Source of the DNA: Klebsiella aerogenes KCTC 2190
GTDB lineage: Bacteria; Pseudomonadota; Gammaproteobacteria; Enterobacterales; Enterobacteriaceae
DNA length: 64,000 nucleotides
Direction: 5' to 3'
NCBI RefSeq assembly: GCF_000215745.1
Contig: NC_015663.1
Location: 620,001 to 684,000 of the forward strand
Part shown: one piece after another, positions 48,963 through 60,169 of the stretch
How positions within the stretch are numbered: position 1 is the stretch's first letter
How the letters are laid out: each line of letters opens with the position of its first letter
Program-made: the position numbers and the translations under genes
The notes under the pieces: generated by a model
What the model saw: the letters and a program-made list of their open reading frames with translations, nothing else
The model's database searches: none
What the model was told of the DNA's origin: nothing

Positions 48963-50216
48963 ATGAATCTTAAGCTGCAGTTAAAAATACTGTCGTTCCT
49001 GCAGTTCTGCCTTTGGGGGAGTTGGCTGACCACGCTCGGCTCTTACATGTTCGTCACCCTGAAGTTTGACGGCGCGGCCATCGGCGCGGTGTATAGCTCG
49101 CTCGGCATCGCCGCTGTGCTGATGCCGACGCTGCTCGGGATCGTCGCCGATAAATGGATCAGCGCCAAATGGGTGTATGCCATCTGCCACCTGGTCGGCG
49201 CGTTAACGCTGTACCTTGCGGCGCAGGTCACCACGCCAGGCGAGATGTTCCTCGTGATCTTGCTTAACTCGCTGGCCTATATGCCGACGCTTGGCTTGAT
49301 CAACACCATCTCCTACTACCGCCTGCAGTCGGCGGGGCTGGATATCGTGACCGATTTCCCGCCAATTCGTATCTGGGGCACCATCGGCTTTATCCTCGCC
49401 ATGTGGGGCGTCAGCTTCTCGGGCTTCGAGCTTAGCCATATGCAGCTTTATATCGGCGCGACGCTGTCGGTCTTGCTGGCGCTGTTCACCCTGACGCTGC
49501 CGCATATTCCGGTCGCCAACGCCCAGCGCAACCAGAGCTGGACTGAGATGCTCGGCCTGAACGCTTTTGCGCTGTTTAAAAACAAGCGTATGGCAATCTT
49601 CTTTATCTTCTCCATGATGCTCGGTGCCGAACTGCAAATCACCAATATGTTTGGCAACACTTTCCTGCACAGCTTCGATAAAGACCCACTGTTCTCCGGC
49701 AGCTTTATCGTCGAGCACGCGTCGGTATTGATGTCGATTTCGCAGATCTCCGAAACGCTGTTTATCCTGACCATCCCGTTCTTCCTTAGCCGCTACGGCA
49801 TTAAGAACGTGATGCTGATTAGTATCGTGGCGTGGATGCTGCGCTTCGGCCTGTTCGCCTTCGGCGACCCGACGCCGTTCGGTACCGTGCTGCTGGTACT
49901 GTCGATGATCGTCTACGGCTGCGCCTTCGATTTCTTCAACATCTCCGGTTCAGTATTCGTTGAGAAAGAGGTGCGTCCGGAAATCCGCGCCAGCGCCCAG
50001 GGTATGTTCCTGATGATGACCAACGGCTTCGGCTGTATCCTTGGTGGGATGGTGAGCGGCAAAGTTGTCGAGCACTTTACCATTGAGGGGATCACTAACT
50101 GGCAAAGCGTGTGGCTGATTTTCGCCGCCTACTCGCTGGTGCTGGCCTTCGCTTTCGTGGCGCTGTTCAAGTATCAACACGTCAGACAGCCTGCCGCCGC
50201 GCGCCAGAACGCCTGA
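48963..50216 (+). CDS. nupG: Nucleoside:proton symporter
   Basis: 417-residue MFS nucleoside transporter of the inner membrane with 12 segments, one residue shorter than E. coli NupG. Sequence features include FCLWGSWLTTLGSYMF in segment 1, ADKWISAKW in the loop after segment 2 and PPIRIWGTIGF in segment 5. In E. coli it is controlled by CytR, DeoR and CRP; no operator was assigned here with confidence. It converges on speC and shares a bidirectional terminator with it. Confidence 0.96.
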   Translation: MNLKLQLKILSFLQFCLWGSWLTTLGSYMFVTLKFDGAAIGAVYSSLGIAAVLMPTLLGIVADKWISAKWVYAICHLVGALTLYLAAQVTTPGEMFLVILLNSLAYMPTLGLINTISYYRLQSAGLDIVTDFPPIRIWGTIGFILAMWGVSFSGFELSHMQLYIGATLSVLLALFTLTLPHIPVANAQRNQSWTEMLGLNAFALFKNKRMAIFFIFSMMLGAELQITNMFGNTFLHSFDKDPLFSGSFIVEHASVLMSISQISETLFILTIPFFLSRYGIKNVMLISIVAWMLRFGLFAFGDPTPFGTVLLVLSMIVYGCAFDFFNISGSVFVEKEVRPEIRASAQGMFLMMTNGFGCILGGMVSGKVVEHFTIEGITNWQSVWLIFAAYSLVLAFAFVALFKYQHVRQPAAARQNA

Positions 50217-50228
50217 TTGGCAAAAGCA

Positions 50229-50261
50229 AAACGCCCCGCCTGTTCGGCGGGGCGTTTTTTT
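50229..50261. terminator. Bidirectional terminator between nupG and speC
   Basis: ACGCCCCGCC (50231-50240) and GGCGGGGCGT (50246-50255) form a perfect 10-bp stem with loop TGTTC. A run of seven T lies on the right (50255-50261) and A residues on the left. The speC stop codon (50260-50262) begins in the T run. Confidence 0.92.
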
Positions 50262-52398
50262 ATTTCTTCAACACATACCCATACAACCGCTTAATACCAT
50301 CGGTATCCGTTTCGCTATAAACCCCCTGCAACTCCGGCGAAAAGCCCGGCAGCATATTGACCCCCTCTTCCAGCGCGAGGAAGTAGCGTAGTACCGCGCC
50401 GCCCCAGAGTTCGCCCGGCACCACGCACAGCACGCCCGGCGGATACGGTAGCGCCCCTTCCGCCGCGATGCGGCCTTCGGCCTCGCTCAGGCGCACCAAC
50501 TCAACGTTACCGCGGATAAATTCGCGGTTGGCGTCCTGTGGGTTCATCACCACCGGCGGGAAACTCTGCTTGCGGAACATCGCCTTTTGCAGGTCTTTAA
50601 CATCAAAACTGACGTACAGATCGTGCATTTCCTGACACAGCTGGCGAATGGTGTAATCGCGGTAGCGAACCGGGTATTTGTTGTAAATAGTCGGCAGTAC
50701 CTCGGCGAGCGGCGAATCCGCTTCGAAATGCTGTTCGAACTGGGCCAGCATCGCCACCAGTCGCGCCAGTTTTTCCGCGCTTTCCGCCGGCGTCAGCAGG
50801 AACAAAATCGAGTTGAGATCGCACTTCTCCGGCACAATGCCGTTTTCGCGCAGGTAGTGCGCCAGGATGGTCGCCGGGATGCCAAACTCGGTATAGTCGC
50901 CGCTATCGGCATCGATGCCCGGCGTGGTCAGCAGCAGCTTACACGGATCGACAAAGTATTGATTGTCAGCATAACCGCTAAAGCCGTGCCAGCTCGCGCC
51001 CGGCTCGAAGCTAAAGAAGCGACGTTCGCTGGCGATAGTCGCCGTCGAATGCTCCTGCCACGGTTTCCCGCCGACCAGCGGCGGCACAAATGGCCGCAAT
51101 AATTTACACTGCGCTAGTATCGCTTTACGCGCTTCGATACCCAGCTCCACGCACTCCGCCCACAGCCGCCGACCGCTCTCTCCTTCATGGATTTTGGCAT
51201 TCACATCGAGCGAGGCGAACAGTGGATAAAACGGACTGGTGGAAGCATGCAACATAAAGGCGTTATTCAGCCGCTTATGCGGGCAGAAACGCGCCTGGCC
51301 GCGCAGATGGTTATCCTTCTTGTGAATTTGCGAGGTCTGCGAAAAACCGGCCTGTTGCTTATGCACCGATTGCGTCACAAAAATGCCCGGATCGTTTTCA
51401 TTGAGATCCAACAGCAGCGGCGAGCAGTCAGCCATCATCGGGATAAACTGCTCGTAACCGACCCACGCCGAGTCAAACAGGATGTAATCGCAGAGATGGC
51501 CGATTTTATCGACCACCTGGCGCGCGTTATACACCGTGCCGTCATAGGTGCCCAGTTGGATCACCGCCAGGCGGAACGGGCGCCGCGCGTCGGCTTTTTC
51601 CGGCGCCGCTTCACGGATCAGCTCGCGCAGGTAGGTTTCATCAAAGCAGTGGTCGTCGATGCCGCCGATAAAGCCGAACGGGTTGCGCGCGGCTTCCAGA
51701 TAGACCGGCGTCGCCCCGGCCTGGATCAGCGCGCCATGGTGGTTTGATTTATGGTTGTTGCGATCGAACAGTACCAGATCGCCGCGGGTCAGCAGCGCAT
51801 TTGTCACGACCTTGTTCGCCGCGGAAGTGCCGTTAAGCACGAAGTAGGTTTTATCGGCATTGAAGACTTTTGCCGCAAATTTCTGCGCGTGCTTCGCCGA
51901 ACCTTCATGGATCAGCAGATCGCCGAGCTTGACGTCGGCGTTGCACATGTCAGCGCGAAAAACGTTCTCGCCGAAAAACTCGTAGAACTGGCGGCCCGCG
52001 GGATGCTTTTTAAAGAACGCGCCATGCTGATGGCCGGGACAGGCGAAAGTGCTGTTGTCCATCTCAACGTACTGGCTAAGCGTATTGAAAAATGGCGGCA
52101 GCAGTTTCTCTTCATAGCCGCAGGCGGCCGCTTCCAGCTCCAGCCACTCCTGCTCTTTGCCGCTAATCACCGCGACGACTCCTTCCGGTTTATCCGTTTG
52201 CGTTTCGCTAAATAGATAGACCGGCAGATTGAATCCGCTGCGCTTGAGCAGGGCCAGGATACCGCTGCGGCTATCCGCCGCGGTGATGACGACCGCTGCC
52301 GCATCGGTAAAATCAGTGCTGTCCAGCGCCACAACCTGACGATGGGTGGACAGACGGGAGACCAGCTCGCAGCTGGCGGCAATGTGCATAGATTTCAT
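50260..52398 (-). CDS. speC: Constitutive ornithine decarboxylase
   Basis: 712-residue PLP (fold I) decarboxylase that forms putrescine from ornithine. N-terminal wing, then core with the PLP Lys in SVHKQQAGFSQ, then C-terminal domain ending in LYGYVLKK. The ATG at 52398 matches the E. coli start; an open extension of 20 codons upstream was rejected. The last residue adds one Lys relative to E. coli. With speA and speB it gives both routes to putrescine. A leader of about 400 bp separates it from yqgA, which reads the other way. Confidence 0.97.
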   Translation of the reverse strand: MKSMHIAASCELVSRLSTHRQVVALDSTDFTDAAAVVITAADSRSGILALLKRSGFNLPVYLFSETQTDKPEGVVAVISGKEQEWLELEAAACGYEEKLLPPFFNTLSQYVEMDNSTFACPGHQHGAFFKKHPAGRQFYEFFGENVFRADMCNADVKLGDLLIHEGSAKHAQKFAAKVFNADKTYFVLNGTSAANKVVTNALLTRGDLVLFDRNNHKSNHHGALIQAGATPVYLEAARNPFGFIGGIDDHCFDETYLRELIREAAPEKADARRPFRLAVIQLGTYDGTVYNARQVVDKIGHLCDYILFDSAWVGYEQFIPMMADCSPLLLDLNENDPGIFVTQSVHKQQAGFSQTSQIHKKDNHLRGQARFCPHKRLNNAFMLHASTSPFYPLFASLDVNAKIHEGESGRRLWAECVELGIEARKAILAQCKLLRPFVPPLVGGKPWQEHSTATIASERRFFSFEPGASWHGFSGYADNQYFVDPCKLLLTTPGIDADSGDYTEFGIPATILAHYLRENGIVPEKCDLNSILFLLTPAESAEKLARLVAMLAQFEQHFEADSPLAEVLPTIYNKYPVRYRDYTIRQLCQEMHDLYVSFDVKDLQKAMFRKQSFPPVVMNPQDANREFIRGNVELVRLSEAEGRIAAEGALPYPPGVLCVVPGELWGGAVLRYFLALEEGVNMLPGFSPELQGVYSETDTDGIKRLYGYVLKK

Positions 52399-52817
52399 AA
52401 GCGCAAATGCCCGTATCGGGAGTGTAAAAATCTCAGGCAAAGGTGGAGCCTTGCCCAACGAGGTGTCCGGGTCTGACGGAATTCAGCTCCGACCGCCGGA
52501 CATCAGTAAAAGCAGACACGTCCGATCTTACTGTTGTCCTACAGTGAGCATACGTGGCCTTCACCGCATGGTGAACAGGGAGAGTAAGGAACGAGGCATA
52601 CCGCGCAGCAGTACGCAGCGGCAACGGCGATGTAATGGCGATGTCGTCATCCCGGCGGCCTCAGGGTAAAGAGGTGAAAATCCGCGCAATCATGGCACCT
52701 TTCCGAAAGTGGCGCAAGATGAAATCCATATGCATTCTCCCCACGTATCCGCAAGCCTTAGCGGCGAAACAACGTCATAATAATGCGGACATCAGGAATA
52801 ATTAACAGGAGTTTACT
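52399..52817. other. Divergent region between speC and yqgA
   Basis: This 419-bp gap must hold the speC and yqgA promoters. A short leftward open frame (52433-52624) has no recognised relative and is not called. An AGGAG (52807-52811) lies 6 nt before the yqgA TTG. Confidence 0.5.
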
Positions 52818-53531
52818 TTGGTTATAGGGCCATTTATTAACGCCAGCGCGGTGCTTGTCGGCGGCGTACTGGGCGCGCTGCTGAGCCAACGATTGCCGGA
52901 ACGGATCCGCACCTCGATGACCTCGATTTTTGGGCTGGCATCACTAGGGATTGGTATTTTACTGGTCATCAAGTGCGCCAACCTGCCGGTGATGGTGCTG
53001 GCGACGCTGGTCGGCGCGCTGCTCGGTGAAGTGTGCAACATGGAGAAAGGCATCAATACTCTGGTGAGCAAACTCCAGCAACTATTGTCGCCAAAGGGCA
53101 GGAAAAAGGCCTCGGCCCACGAGTCTTATATTCAGAGCTACGTGGCGATCATCGTGCTGTTTTGCGCCAGCGGTACCGGTGTTTTTGGCGCCATGCGCGA
53201 AGGAATGACCGGCGACGCCAGCATCCTTATCGCCAAAGCGTTTCTCGACTTTTTCACCGCTACTATTTTCGCCTGCACGCTGGGGCTGGCGGTGTCGGTA
53301 ATCTGTGTGCCGATGCTGCTGATTCAGCTGAGTCTGGCGGCCTGCGCCTCGCTTATCATGCCGCTGACCACGCCGATGATGATGGCCGACTTCAGCGCCG
53401 TCGGCGGTATGCTGCTGGTGGCGACCGGCCTGCGTATCTGCGGGATTAAGATGTTCGCGGTGGTCAATATGCTCCCCGCCCTGCTGCTGGCAATGCCGAT
53501 TTCGGTCGCGTGGACGGCCTTTTTTGCCTGA
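52818..53531 (+). CDS. yqgA: DUF554 family inner-membrane protein YqgA
   Basis: 237-residue integral membrane protein (DUF554), function unknown. Seven hydrophobic segments are visible. The conserved N-terminus VIGPFINASAVLVGGVLGA and C-terminal GLRICGIKMFAVVNMLPALLLA match E. coli YqgA. The start is TTG (52818) with AGGAG 6 nt upstream; no ATG fits the conserved N-terminus. It directly precedes the tRNA-Phe gene as in E. coli. Confidence 0.93.
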   Translation: MVIGPFINASAVLVGGVLGALLSQRLPERIRTSMTSIFGLASLGIGILLVIKCANLPVMVLATLVGALLGEVCNMEKGINTLVSKLQQLLSPKGRKKASAHESYIQSYVAIIVLFCASGTGVFGAMREGMTGDASILIAKAFLDFFTATIFACTLGLAVSVICVPMLLIQLSLAACASLIMPLTTPMMMADFSAVGGMLLVATGLRICGIKMFAVVNMLPALLLAMPISVAWTAFFA

Positions 53532-53636
53532 CGACGCGTGCTTTTACGGCAAAGTGGTGATAGATTGTGCAGTCTGCTGCGAAATTTATAAATTTCGTTG
53601 ACGAGGCGCGGTGAATCAGGTTTAATGCGCCCCGTT

Positions 53637-53712
53637 GCCCGGATAGCTCAGTCGGTAGAGCAGGGGATTGAAAATCCCCGTGTCCTTGGTTCGATTCCGA
53701 GTCCGGGCACCA
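53637..53712 (+). tRNA. pheV: tRNA-Phe (GAA anticodon)
   Basis: A 76-nt cloverleaf: acceptor GCCCGGA pairs with TCCGGGC, D arm with AGCTCAGTCGGTAGAGC, anticodon GAA in the loop TTGAAAA, T arm GGTTCGATTCC, and an encoded CCA end. Located downstream of yqgA, the pheV position of E. coli, a known hot spot for integration of islands. A hairpin terminator follows. Confidence 0.98.
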
Positions 53713-53959
53713 CTATTTAAAGAACCCGCCCAAAAGGCGGGTTTTTGCTTTTCTGCAGCCGGACTCTCCATCGAACTGCGTTCGATTATTCGCCGCAACG
53801 CGGCTCACCCCTTCGGGGCCAGCGCGACAAGCGCGCTGTTCAACGCCTGCGGCGTTAGTCCGAGTCCGGGCACCACTATTCAGAGAACCCAGCCTATGGC
53901 TGGGTTTTTGCTTTTCTGCAGCCGGGCTCTCCATCGAACTGCGTTCGATTATTCGCCGC
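53696..53959. repeat. Direct repeat of the tRNA-Phe 3' end and flank (att-like)
   Basis: A stretch of about 100 bp occurs twice, 163 bp apart (53696-53796 and 53859-53959). The first 22 bp of each copy are identical and include the last 17 bases of the tRNA (53696-53712). Each copy contains a terminator hairpin, but the stems differ by compensating changes: AACCCGCC/GGCGGGTT at 53723-53743 and AACCCAGCC/GGCTGGGTT at 53886-53906. The arrangement resembles an attachment-site duplication. No integrase is seen in the window. Confidence 0.75.
53723..53746 (+). terminator. tRNA-Phe terminator
   Basis: AACCCGCC (53723-53730) pairs with GGCGGGTT (53736-53743) around CAAAA and is followed by T residues to 53746. 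Confidence 0.88.
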
Positions 53960-53972
53960 CAACACAACCGCG

Positions 53973-54917
53973 TTAAAGCTGATGAACGACCTGCTGCAGA
54001 ATCCCCATGTTAGCCTGGTCCAATACCCGTTCATCCCAACCCATTTCTGAGCTCGAAACCGCAACACTCCAGGCTGAATTTGTACCCTTCGGCAAAATTT
54101 TGGCTCTGATCTCGTGGTTTACGGTAACAAAGTCCTGAGTGACCAAACGTTGAATCGGGGCCAGGTTTGCATGTACTACCTGACTTCCTGAACCGACGCC
54201 AAAACGTAACGGATGTGACTTCATTTCATTGTTGAGCGCCGTTTCTGCTTTTGTCTTATCCGAATAGACCTTGTTGTTGAGGCCCTGGAAGAAATCATTC
54301 AGTTTGTTTCTTAGCTTGGCGATAGACTTGATGGTTTCGAGGAAATCTTTATTCGTCGCCACCTGAACATCGGAAAAATTATTACGGAGCAACGCCATCG
54401 CGCCAGCGGCCAGGCCGGTCGCGCCGACAGAAGATAACGCATAACGCGCCGCTATACCCGAAAGCGACGAACCCGCCTGCGAGGCGGCGATGGCGGCGGT
54501 ACCTGCGCCAAAAGAAGCGAGCCCGCCAATGCCTGCCAGTATTTTACCGGCCACATCGTAATAGCTTTTTGTCTGATCCCGGTAGACGTTGCCGCCGTAA
54601 CCATACATATGCGCAGGCGTTGTTCTGAAGCGTTCAAAAAACGCGGCGTGATTGCTCATGGTAGCAGTACGACGACTGGCCCCCGTCAGAGATTCCAGTT
54701 CGTATTCTTCGTCGCGTTGTCTTCTGGCAGGCTCTTTACTGGCAGAAAGCAAGCGCTCATAGGTATCCATAATCGTGCGATCCGGAGCGTTCTCAAACTG
54801 ACTCAAAGTTCCTTTATCCAGTTCATTGACGAATGAAATAATAATATCCAGCTGCTCTGCGTCAAACCGGGAATGATCGGAGAGAACCGCATTTATCTCG
54901 GAGGTAATATCTGGCAT
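53973..54917 (-). CDS. Hcp-linked protein with hydrophobic segments, possible T6SS cargo
   Basis: I do not recognise this 314-residue protein. Two Gly/Ala-rich hydrophobic stretches (about residues 122-146 and 152-177) could span a membrane. The N-terminal third is charged and helical, and the C-terminal part (about 185-314) is soluble. It lies 20 bp downstream of hcp in the same orientation, so the two are probably co-transcribed. That context makes a secreted toxin of the type VI system, perhaps pore-forming, the first hypothesis. No immunity gene follows; the reading frame ends 13 bp inside the att-like repeat boundary. GC is lower than in the core genes. Confidence 0.7.
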   Translation of the reverse strand: MPDITSEINAVLSDHSRFDAEQLDIIISFVNELDKGTLSQFENAPDRTIMDTYERLLSASKEPARRQRDEEYELESLTGASRRTATMSNHAAFFERFRTTPAHMYGYGGNVYRDQTKSYYDVAGKILAGIGGLASFGAGTAAIAASQAGSSLSGIAARYALSSVGATGLAAGAMALLRNNFSDVQVATNKDFLETIKSIAKLRNKLNDFFQGLNNKVYSDKTKAETALNNEMKSHPLRFGVGSGSQVVHANLAPIQRLVTQDFVTVNHEIRAKILPKGTNSAWSVAVSSSEMGWDERVLDQANMGILQQVVHQL

Positions 54918-54937
54918 TGCAGGCGCTCCAGCGTCGA

Positions 54938-55420
54938 TTAAATTTCTTTATTCTGTTTGATATCCCAACCCGATTTAGTTTCTGCGCCTTTGGTCCCTTG
55001 AGAAGACTGCTCCCAATAATGCAGATTAACTTTAGATGCCTGAAACAGGTAATTCACCATAATAGTGTCGGTATGACCCACACCGCTAAAACTGGTTTTC
55101 GTCACCAGAACATCTTCAAGGACAACACGCGAATACTCAATTTGCGAGCCGCCGGCTTTGCAAATTGATAGTTCGACTTTAGCGACATGTTTACCGCTAG
55201 CGCAAAACTTGAGAACTGCCGGCGTTGCTTTATCTATCAATGCTTGTACCGAAAGGTCCTGAAAATTAACTTTACCCGCTCCGCCACCGCCGCCAACGCT
55301 CATATTCCCAGGCTGCTCAGCCGCCCAGCTAAATGACAAAACATCTATCCAATTTTTATGATTTGAGTCGTTAGATTCACCGGTTACCCCATCAACCTTC
55401 AGATACATATCAATAGCCAT
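54938..55420 (-). CDS. hcp: Hcp family type VI secretion protein
   Basis: 160-residue Hcp protein, which forms the hexameric inner tube of type VI secretion systems and is itself exported. The start MAIDMYLKVDGVTGES, the loop SFSWAAEQPGNM, a Gly-rich stretch (about 42-48) and the ending GWDIKQNKE are typical of the family. The gene is orphaned: no other T6SS component is encoded in the window. It probably serves as carrier for the downstream protein. The upstream 115 bp are AT-rich and should hold the promoter. Confidence 0.92.
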   Translation of the reverse strand: MAIDMYLKVDGVTGESNDSNHKNWIDVLSFSWAAEQPGNMSVGGGGGAGKVNFQDLSVQALIDKATPAVLKFCASGKHVAKVELSICKAGGSQIEYSRVVLEDVLVTKTSFSGVGHTDTIMVNYLFQASKVNLHYWEQSSQGTKGAETKSGWDIKQNKEI

Positions 55421-55535
55421 AACAGTCCCTATATTGCATGTTTTAAGAAAAGGAGCCCCCTAATAAGCTAGTTTAAATTTTGCAGATTTAAATGAAGAAC
55501 ACATTACACAAACAAAACCAGGAATAATCTCAGCA

Positions 55536-56877
<1,342 letters not shown>

Positions 56878-56881
<4 letters not shown>

Positions 56882-57567
56882 GACACCGCCTTTTTTAACG
56901 CCGAGTTATACCACTGGCAGATATGCTCAAGACGAGTGATGGCAGAGCCAACGGTCACGGCCCATGCCCCCTGGCGCATCGCAGTTGCCGCCTGCGCCGG
57001 GGTATTGTAGCGCCCCTCCGCAATCACCCGGCATCCGGCCTCGCTGAGTGTTTTCACCAGAGCGAAATCGGGTTCTTCCGGCGTTTTCACCGTCGTGTAG
57101 CCAGAAAGCGTCGTCCCGATAATGTCGGCCCCCTGCTGCTGGCAAGCCATCCCATCTTCAAAAGTTGAACAGTCGGCCATCGCCAGTAAAGCATGCTGAT
57201 GAATTCGCGCCAGCAGTGCCGCAACGGTAACCGGACGCAGGCGATTGGTACCATCCACGGCGATAATATCCGCCCCGCCTTGCGCCAGCGCATCAACATC
57301 TTCAAGGAACGGGGTGATCCGGACTGGCGAATCGTCGAGATCGCGTTTCATAATCCCGATGATAGGAATAGAAACGACGGCGCGGGTGGCGCGTAAATTA
57401 TCAATACCTTCAATACGCAGCGCGACCGCCCCTGCCTGCTCCGCCGCCAGGGCCATCGCAGCGACAATTTCAGGCTTATCCAGCGGGCTATTTGGCACAG
57501 GCTGGCAGGAAACTATCAAACCACCAGATTGCGCAATGTTTTGATTAAGCTGTTCAAGTAGAGACAT
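56878..57567 (-). CDS. nanE: N-acetylmannosamine-6-phosphate 2-epimerase
   Basis: 229-residue TIM-barrel epimerase that turns ManNAc-6-P into GlcNAc-6-[21 protein letters not shown] is the family N-terminus, [14 protein letters not shown] near 75 and [13 protein letters not shown] near 185 are also conserved. Three ATG codons lie in a row; the third (57567), with AAGGA at normal distance, corresponds to the E. coli start. It lies 45 bp after nanT and overlaps nanK. Confidence 0.95.
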
Positions 57568-57612
57568 CATCATATCCTTAGGCAAACATTCGTGATTGGC
57601 CGGGCGCCATGG

Positions 57613-59103
57613 TTAATTTTTACTTTTCGCTAATGTGCTTTTACCGCGACCAAACGGCACTGCGCCGCTGAACGGTTTGCCATCGATCGCATCATGGGTA
57701 CGCATGGCTTCCGGGCGGATCCACCGCTGGACGCGAGTTGGCATATCAAGCCCGATGAGTAAGATCACCACGAACGTCAGGCTAAAGGAGAGCGAACCCA
57801 GCGCGGTGCCTAAATCCAGGCGTTGAGCAATTAACGCCCCGAGAATCGGCGCTAACGCGCCGCCCAAAGCACCGACGTTGTAAGTAAATCCCAGACCCGC
57901 AGCACGCTGATCGGTTTCGAAATAACCGCCGATCAGCTTCGGTAAGATCCCTGAAATTCCTTGACCCAGCATTTGCTGGAAGAACAGTAACAAACCGAGT
58001 ACCCAGACATTGGTGCCGCCTATCGCAAATACCGGAACGATCAGCAGTTGCGAAGCCAGTAAACTGCAAACGTAAGCTTTACGGGTCCCCAGCCAGTCGC
58101 CGAGAAAACCGCCGACGCAGCAGCCGACAGCTGCACCAAAACCGCTAAAGAACAATACGTTAGCAACAGTATGTGGATCATAGGCCAGTTCAGTTTTCAG
58201 ATAAGTAGGCAGCAGCGCCTGAATCGGCCAGGAGTAGAGGAAAGCGAAGAGCACCACCACCATCAACATCACGCCGGTCGGCCAGCGTTTACCGCTGCTT
58301 TGCACCATGAAACTGATGAAGATAATGGCGCATACCAGGCCCAGCAGCGCAACCAACCCGGCAATACGCGCCTCGCCGGCAAAGCAGTACCATAACGACG
58401 CGCCTGCCACAAAGGTCATGATGATGTTTAGCACCCGATGCTGGCCGCGATAGAGAATATCGACCATCGTACGTACCGGCGCTTTACCTTCGTGCTTCTC
58501 TTTCCAGTCTTCTGCTTCCGGAATGTTTTTACGCAGCCAGAGGGCAAAAACGATGGGGACAATGCCGATGAAAAAGAGCGCACGCCAGCCCCAAACGGGC
58601 ACCACCAGACTATAAACCTGCGCGGCGACGACGGCGCCAACCGAGAAGCCAGAGATCAGAAATCCACTCGCCTTGTTCCGCAAGTGTTTCGGCCAACTTT
58701 CAATAACATAGGTGGCGCTGGAGCCATATTCTCCCGCCATGCCCATCCCAATAACCAGCCGGGCAATAAAGAGAGAGGTGTAACCAGGTGCAAAACCACA
58801 GGCCAGCGTACCCAACGAAAAAAGAACAATGCTGGTCACCATCGCCAGGCGGCGACCGTAGCGATCCCCCATTGCCCCGAGCATCAAGCCGCCAAACCAG
58901 CGAGAGATAAAAGCGGCGGAAATCAGGCTTGCCGCCTGCACCGTCGTCAAACCAAATTCCCCCTGAACCTCAGTGAGCACCAGGGCGATTAAGACAAAAT
59001 CAAAACCATCAAGCAAATACCCTAACCAGGCGGCGGAAAATGCCCGCCACTGCGCCCGGTTAAGATGACGATACCACGGGATATTCTGGGTTGTTGTACT
59101 CAT
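57613..59103 (-). CDS. nanT: Sialic acid transporter
   Basis: 496-residue MFS symporter that imports N-acetylneuraminate with protons. The ATG at 59103 (GGGAG upstream) gives the E. coli length; an open extension of 34 codons upstream was rejected. Signatures include the segment-1 region [26 protein letters not shown] after segment 2, and an unusually large central loop with extra membrane segments typical of NanT (14 segments). It is separated from nanA by 137 bp and co-directional. Confidence 0.96.
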   Translation of the reverse strand: MSTTTQNIPWYRHLNRAQWRAFSAAWLGYLLDGFDFVLIALVLTEVQGEFGLTTVQAASLISAAFISRWFGGLMLGAMGDRYGRRLAMVTSIVLFSLGTLACGFAPGYTSLFIARLVIGMGMAGEYGSSATYVIESWPKHLRNKASGFLISGFSVGAVVAAQVYSLVVPVWGWRALFFIGIVPIVFALWLRKNIPEAEDWKEKHEGKAPVRTMVDILYRGQHRVLNIIMTFVAGASLWYCFAGEARIAGLVALLGLVCAIIFISFMVQSSGKRWPTGVMLMVVVLFAFLYSWPIQALLPTYLKTELAYDPHTVANVLFFSGFGAAVGCCVGGFLGDWLGTRKAYVCSLLASQLLIVPVFAIGGTNVWVLGLLLFFQQMLGQGISGILPKLIGGYFETDQRAAGLGFTYNVGALGGALAPILGALIAQRLDLGTALGSLSFSLTFVVILLIGLDMPTRVQRWIRPEAMRTHDAIDGKPFSGAVPFGRGKSTLAKSKN

Positions 59104-59240
59104 GGTGAGTCTCCCGCGATGGGCTGCGCCCACTCGCTTTGGTATGAATTGAATATCGTTGTTGCCGGATGACGCCCGCTTCAGATGTCTGATTAAATCT
59201 CTCATCGAAAGCGCAGTTTATGAGCGTCTCCGGCGAGAAA

Positions 59241-60134
59241 TCAGCCGCGCTCCTGCATTAACTGCTGCGCCAGCGCTTTCAATTCGGCCTGGAATTTATC
59301 CTCCACCGGCGCAAACGGTTTACGGCAGAGTGGTACGGAGAGCACATCCATATAGTGCAGCACCGTTTTCAGTCCACGAAATACGCCCACTTTGACTAAC
59401 AGATCGATGACCTTATTACACTCATGCTGCAGCTGCTGCGCCTTCGCGGTGTCGCCCTCTTTCAGCGCCTGCACGATCCCCAGATAGCGCCAGGCCATAA
59501 TGTTATAGGTACTACCGATCCCGCCGTCAGCGCCCGCCAGCAAGCCGGAAGCGAAAATTTCGTCATAGCCGTTGTAGAGCACCAGTTCCGGATGCGCGCG
59601 ACGGATTTGCTCCATTTGATAGAGATCGCCAGACGTTTGTTTTAACGCGCCCACCCCCGGTAATGTCACCAGTTGGTTAATCTGCTCTAAGGTCAGTTTT
59701 ACCCCACTCAGCGCCGGAATGTTGTAGACCACCATCGGTATCCCATCAGCAGAATCAATGATTGCGCGATAATGATCGCAGTGCTCTTCAAAGCTGAACG
59801 GGTAGTAGAACGGCGTTACCGCGGAAACCGCATCAAAACCATAGCGCTTAGCCGCCACCGCCAGCTGCTGGCTTTCCGCCGTACTGACGCAACCAACATG
59901 CGCAATTAAGGTAATTTTACCTTTCGCCTCTTCCGCTACGATTTCAAGGACTTCTTCGCGCTCGGACAGGCTCTGAACGAAGGCCTCCCCGGTCGATCCG
60001 CCGACGTAAACCCCATCAACGCCCTGCTCAATATTGAAACGCACTAACCGACGCAGGCTCGCCCGATCGATGTTCTGCTGTGCGTCGAATGGGGTCAGAA
60101 GCGCGGGCATCACGCCACGTAAATGGCTAACCAT
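59241..60134 (-). CDS. nanA: N-acetylneuraminate lyase
   Basis: 297-residue class I aldolase that splits N-acetylneuraminate into ManNAc and pyruvate. The barrel contains GGSTGEA near residue 46-52, catalytic Tyr137 ([11 protein letters not shown]) and Schiff-base Lys165 (GALKQTSGD). Length is as in E. coli. It is the first gene of the operon, preceded by a NanR operator with matching repeat spacing. Confidence 0.97.
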   Translation of the reverse strand: MVSHLRGVMPALLTPFDAQQNIDRASLRRLVRFNIEQGVDGVYVGGSTGEAFVQSLSEREEVLEIVAEEAKGKITLIAHVGCVSTAESQQLAVAAKRYGFDAVSAVTPFYYPFSFEEHCDHYRAIIDSADGIPMVVYNIPALSGVKLTLEQINQLVTLPGVGALKQTSGDLYQMEQIRRAHPELVLYNGYDEIFASGLLAGADGGIGSTYNIMAWRYLGIVQALKEGDTAKAQQLQHECNKVIDLLVKVGVFRGLKTVLHYMDVLSVPLCRKPFAPVEDKFQAELKALAQQLMQERG

Positions 60135-60169
60135 ATATACCTCGTAATGATATTTGACTGGATTAACTG

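Noticed and set aside
52433..52624. 63-codon leftward frame in the speC leader
   Set aside because: No recognisable relative and no clear link to known polyamine leader peptides such as SpeFL.
53973..55420. A complete type VI secretion cluster
   Set aside because: Only hcp and one neighbour are present; no tss, clpV, vgrG or paar genes occur in the window.
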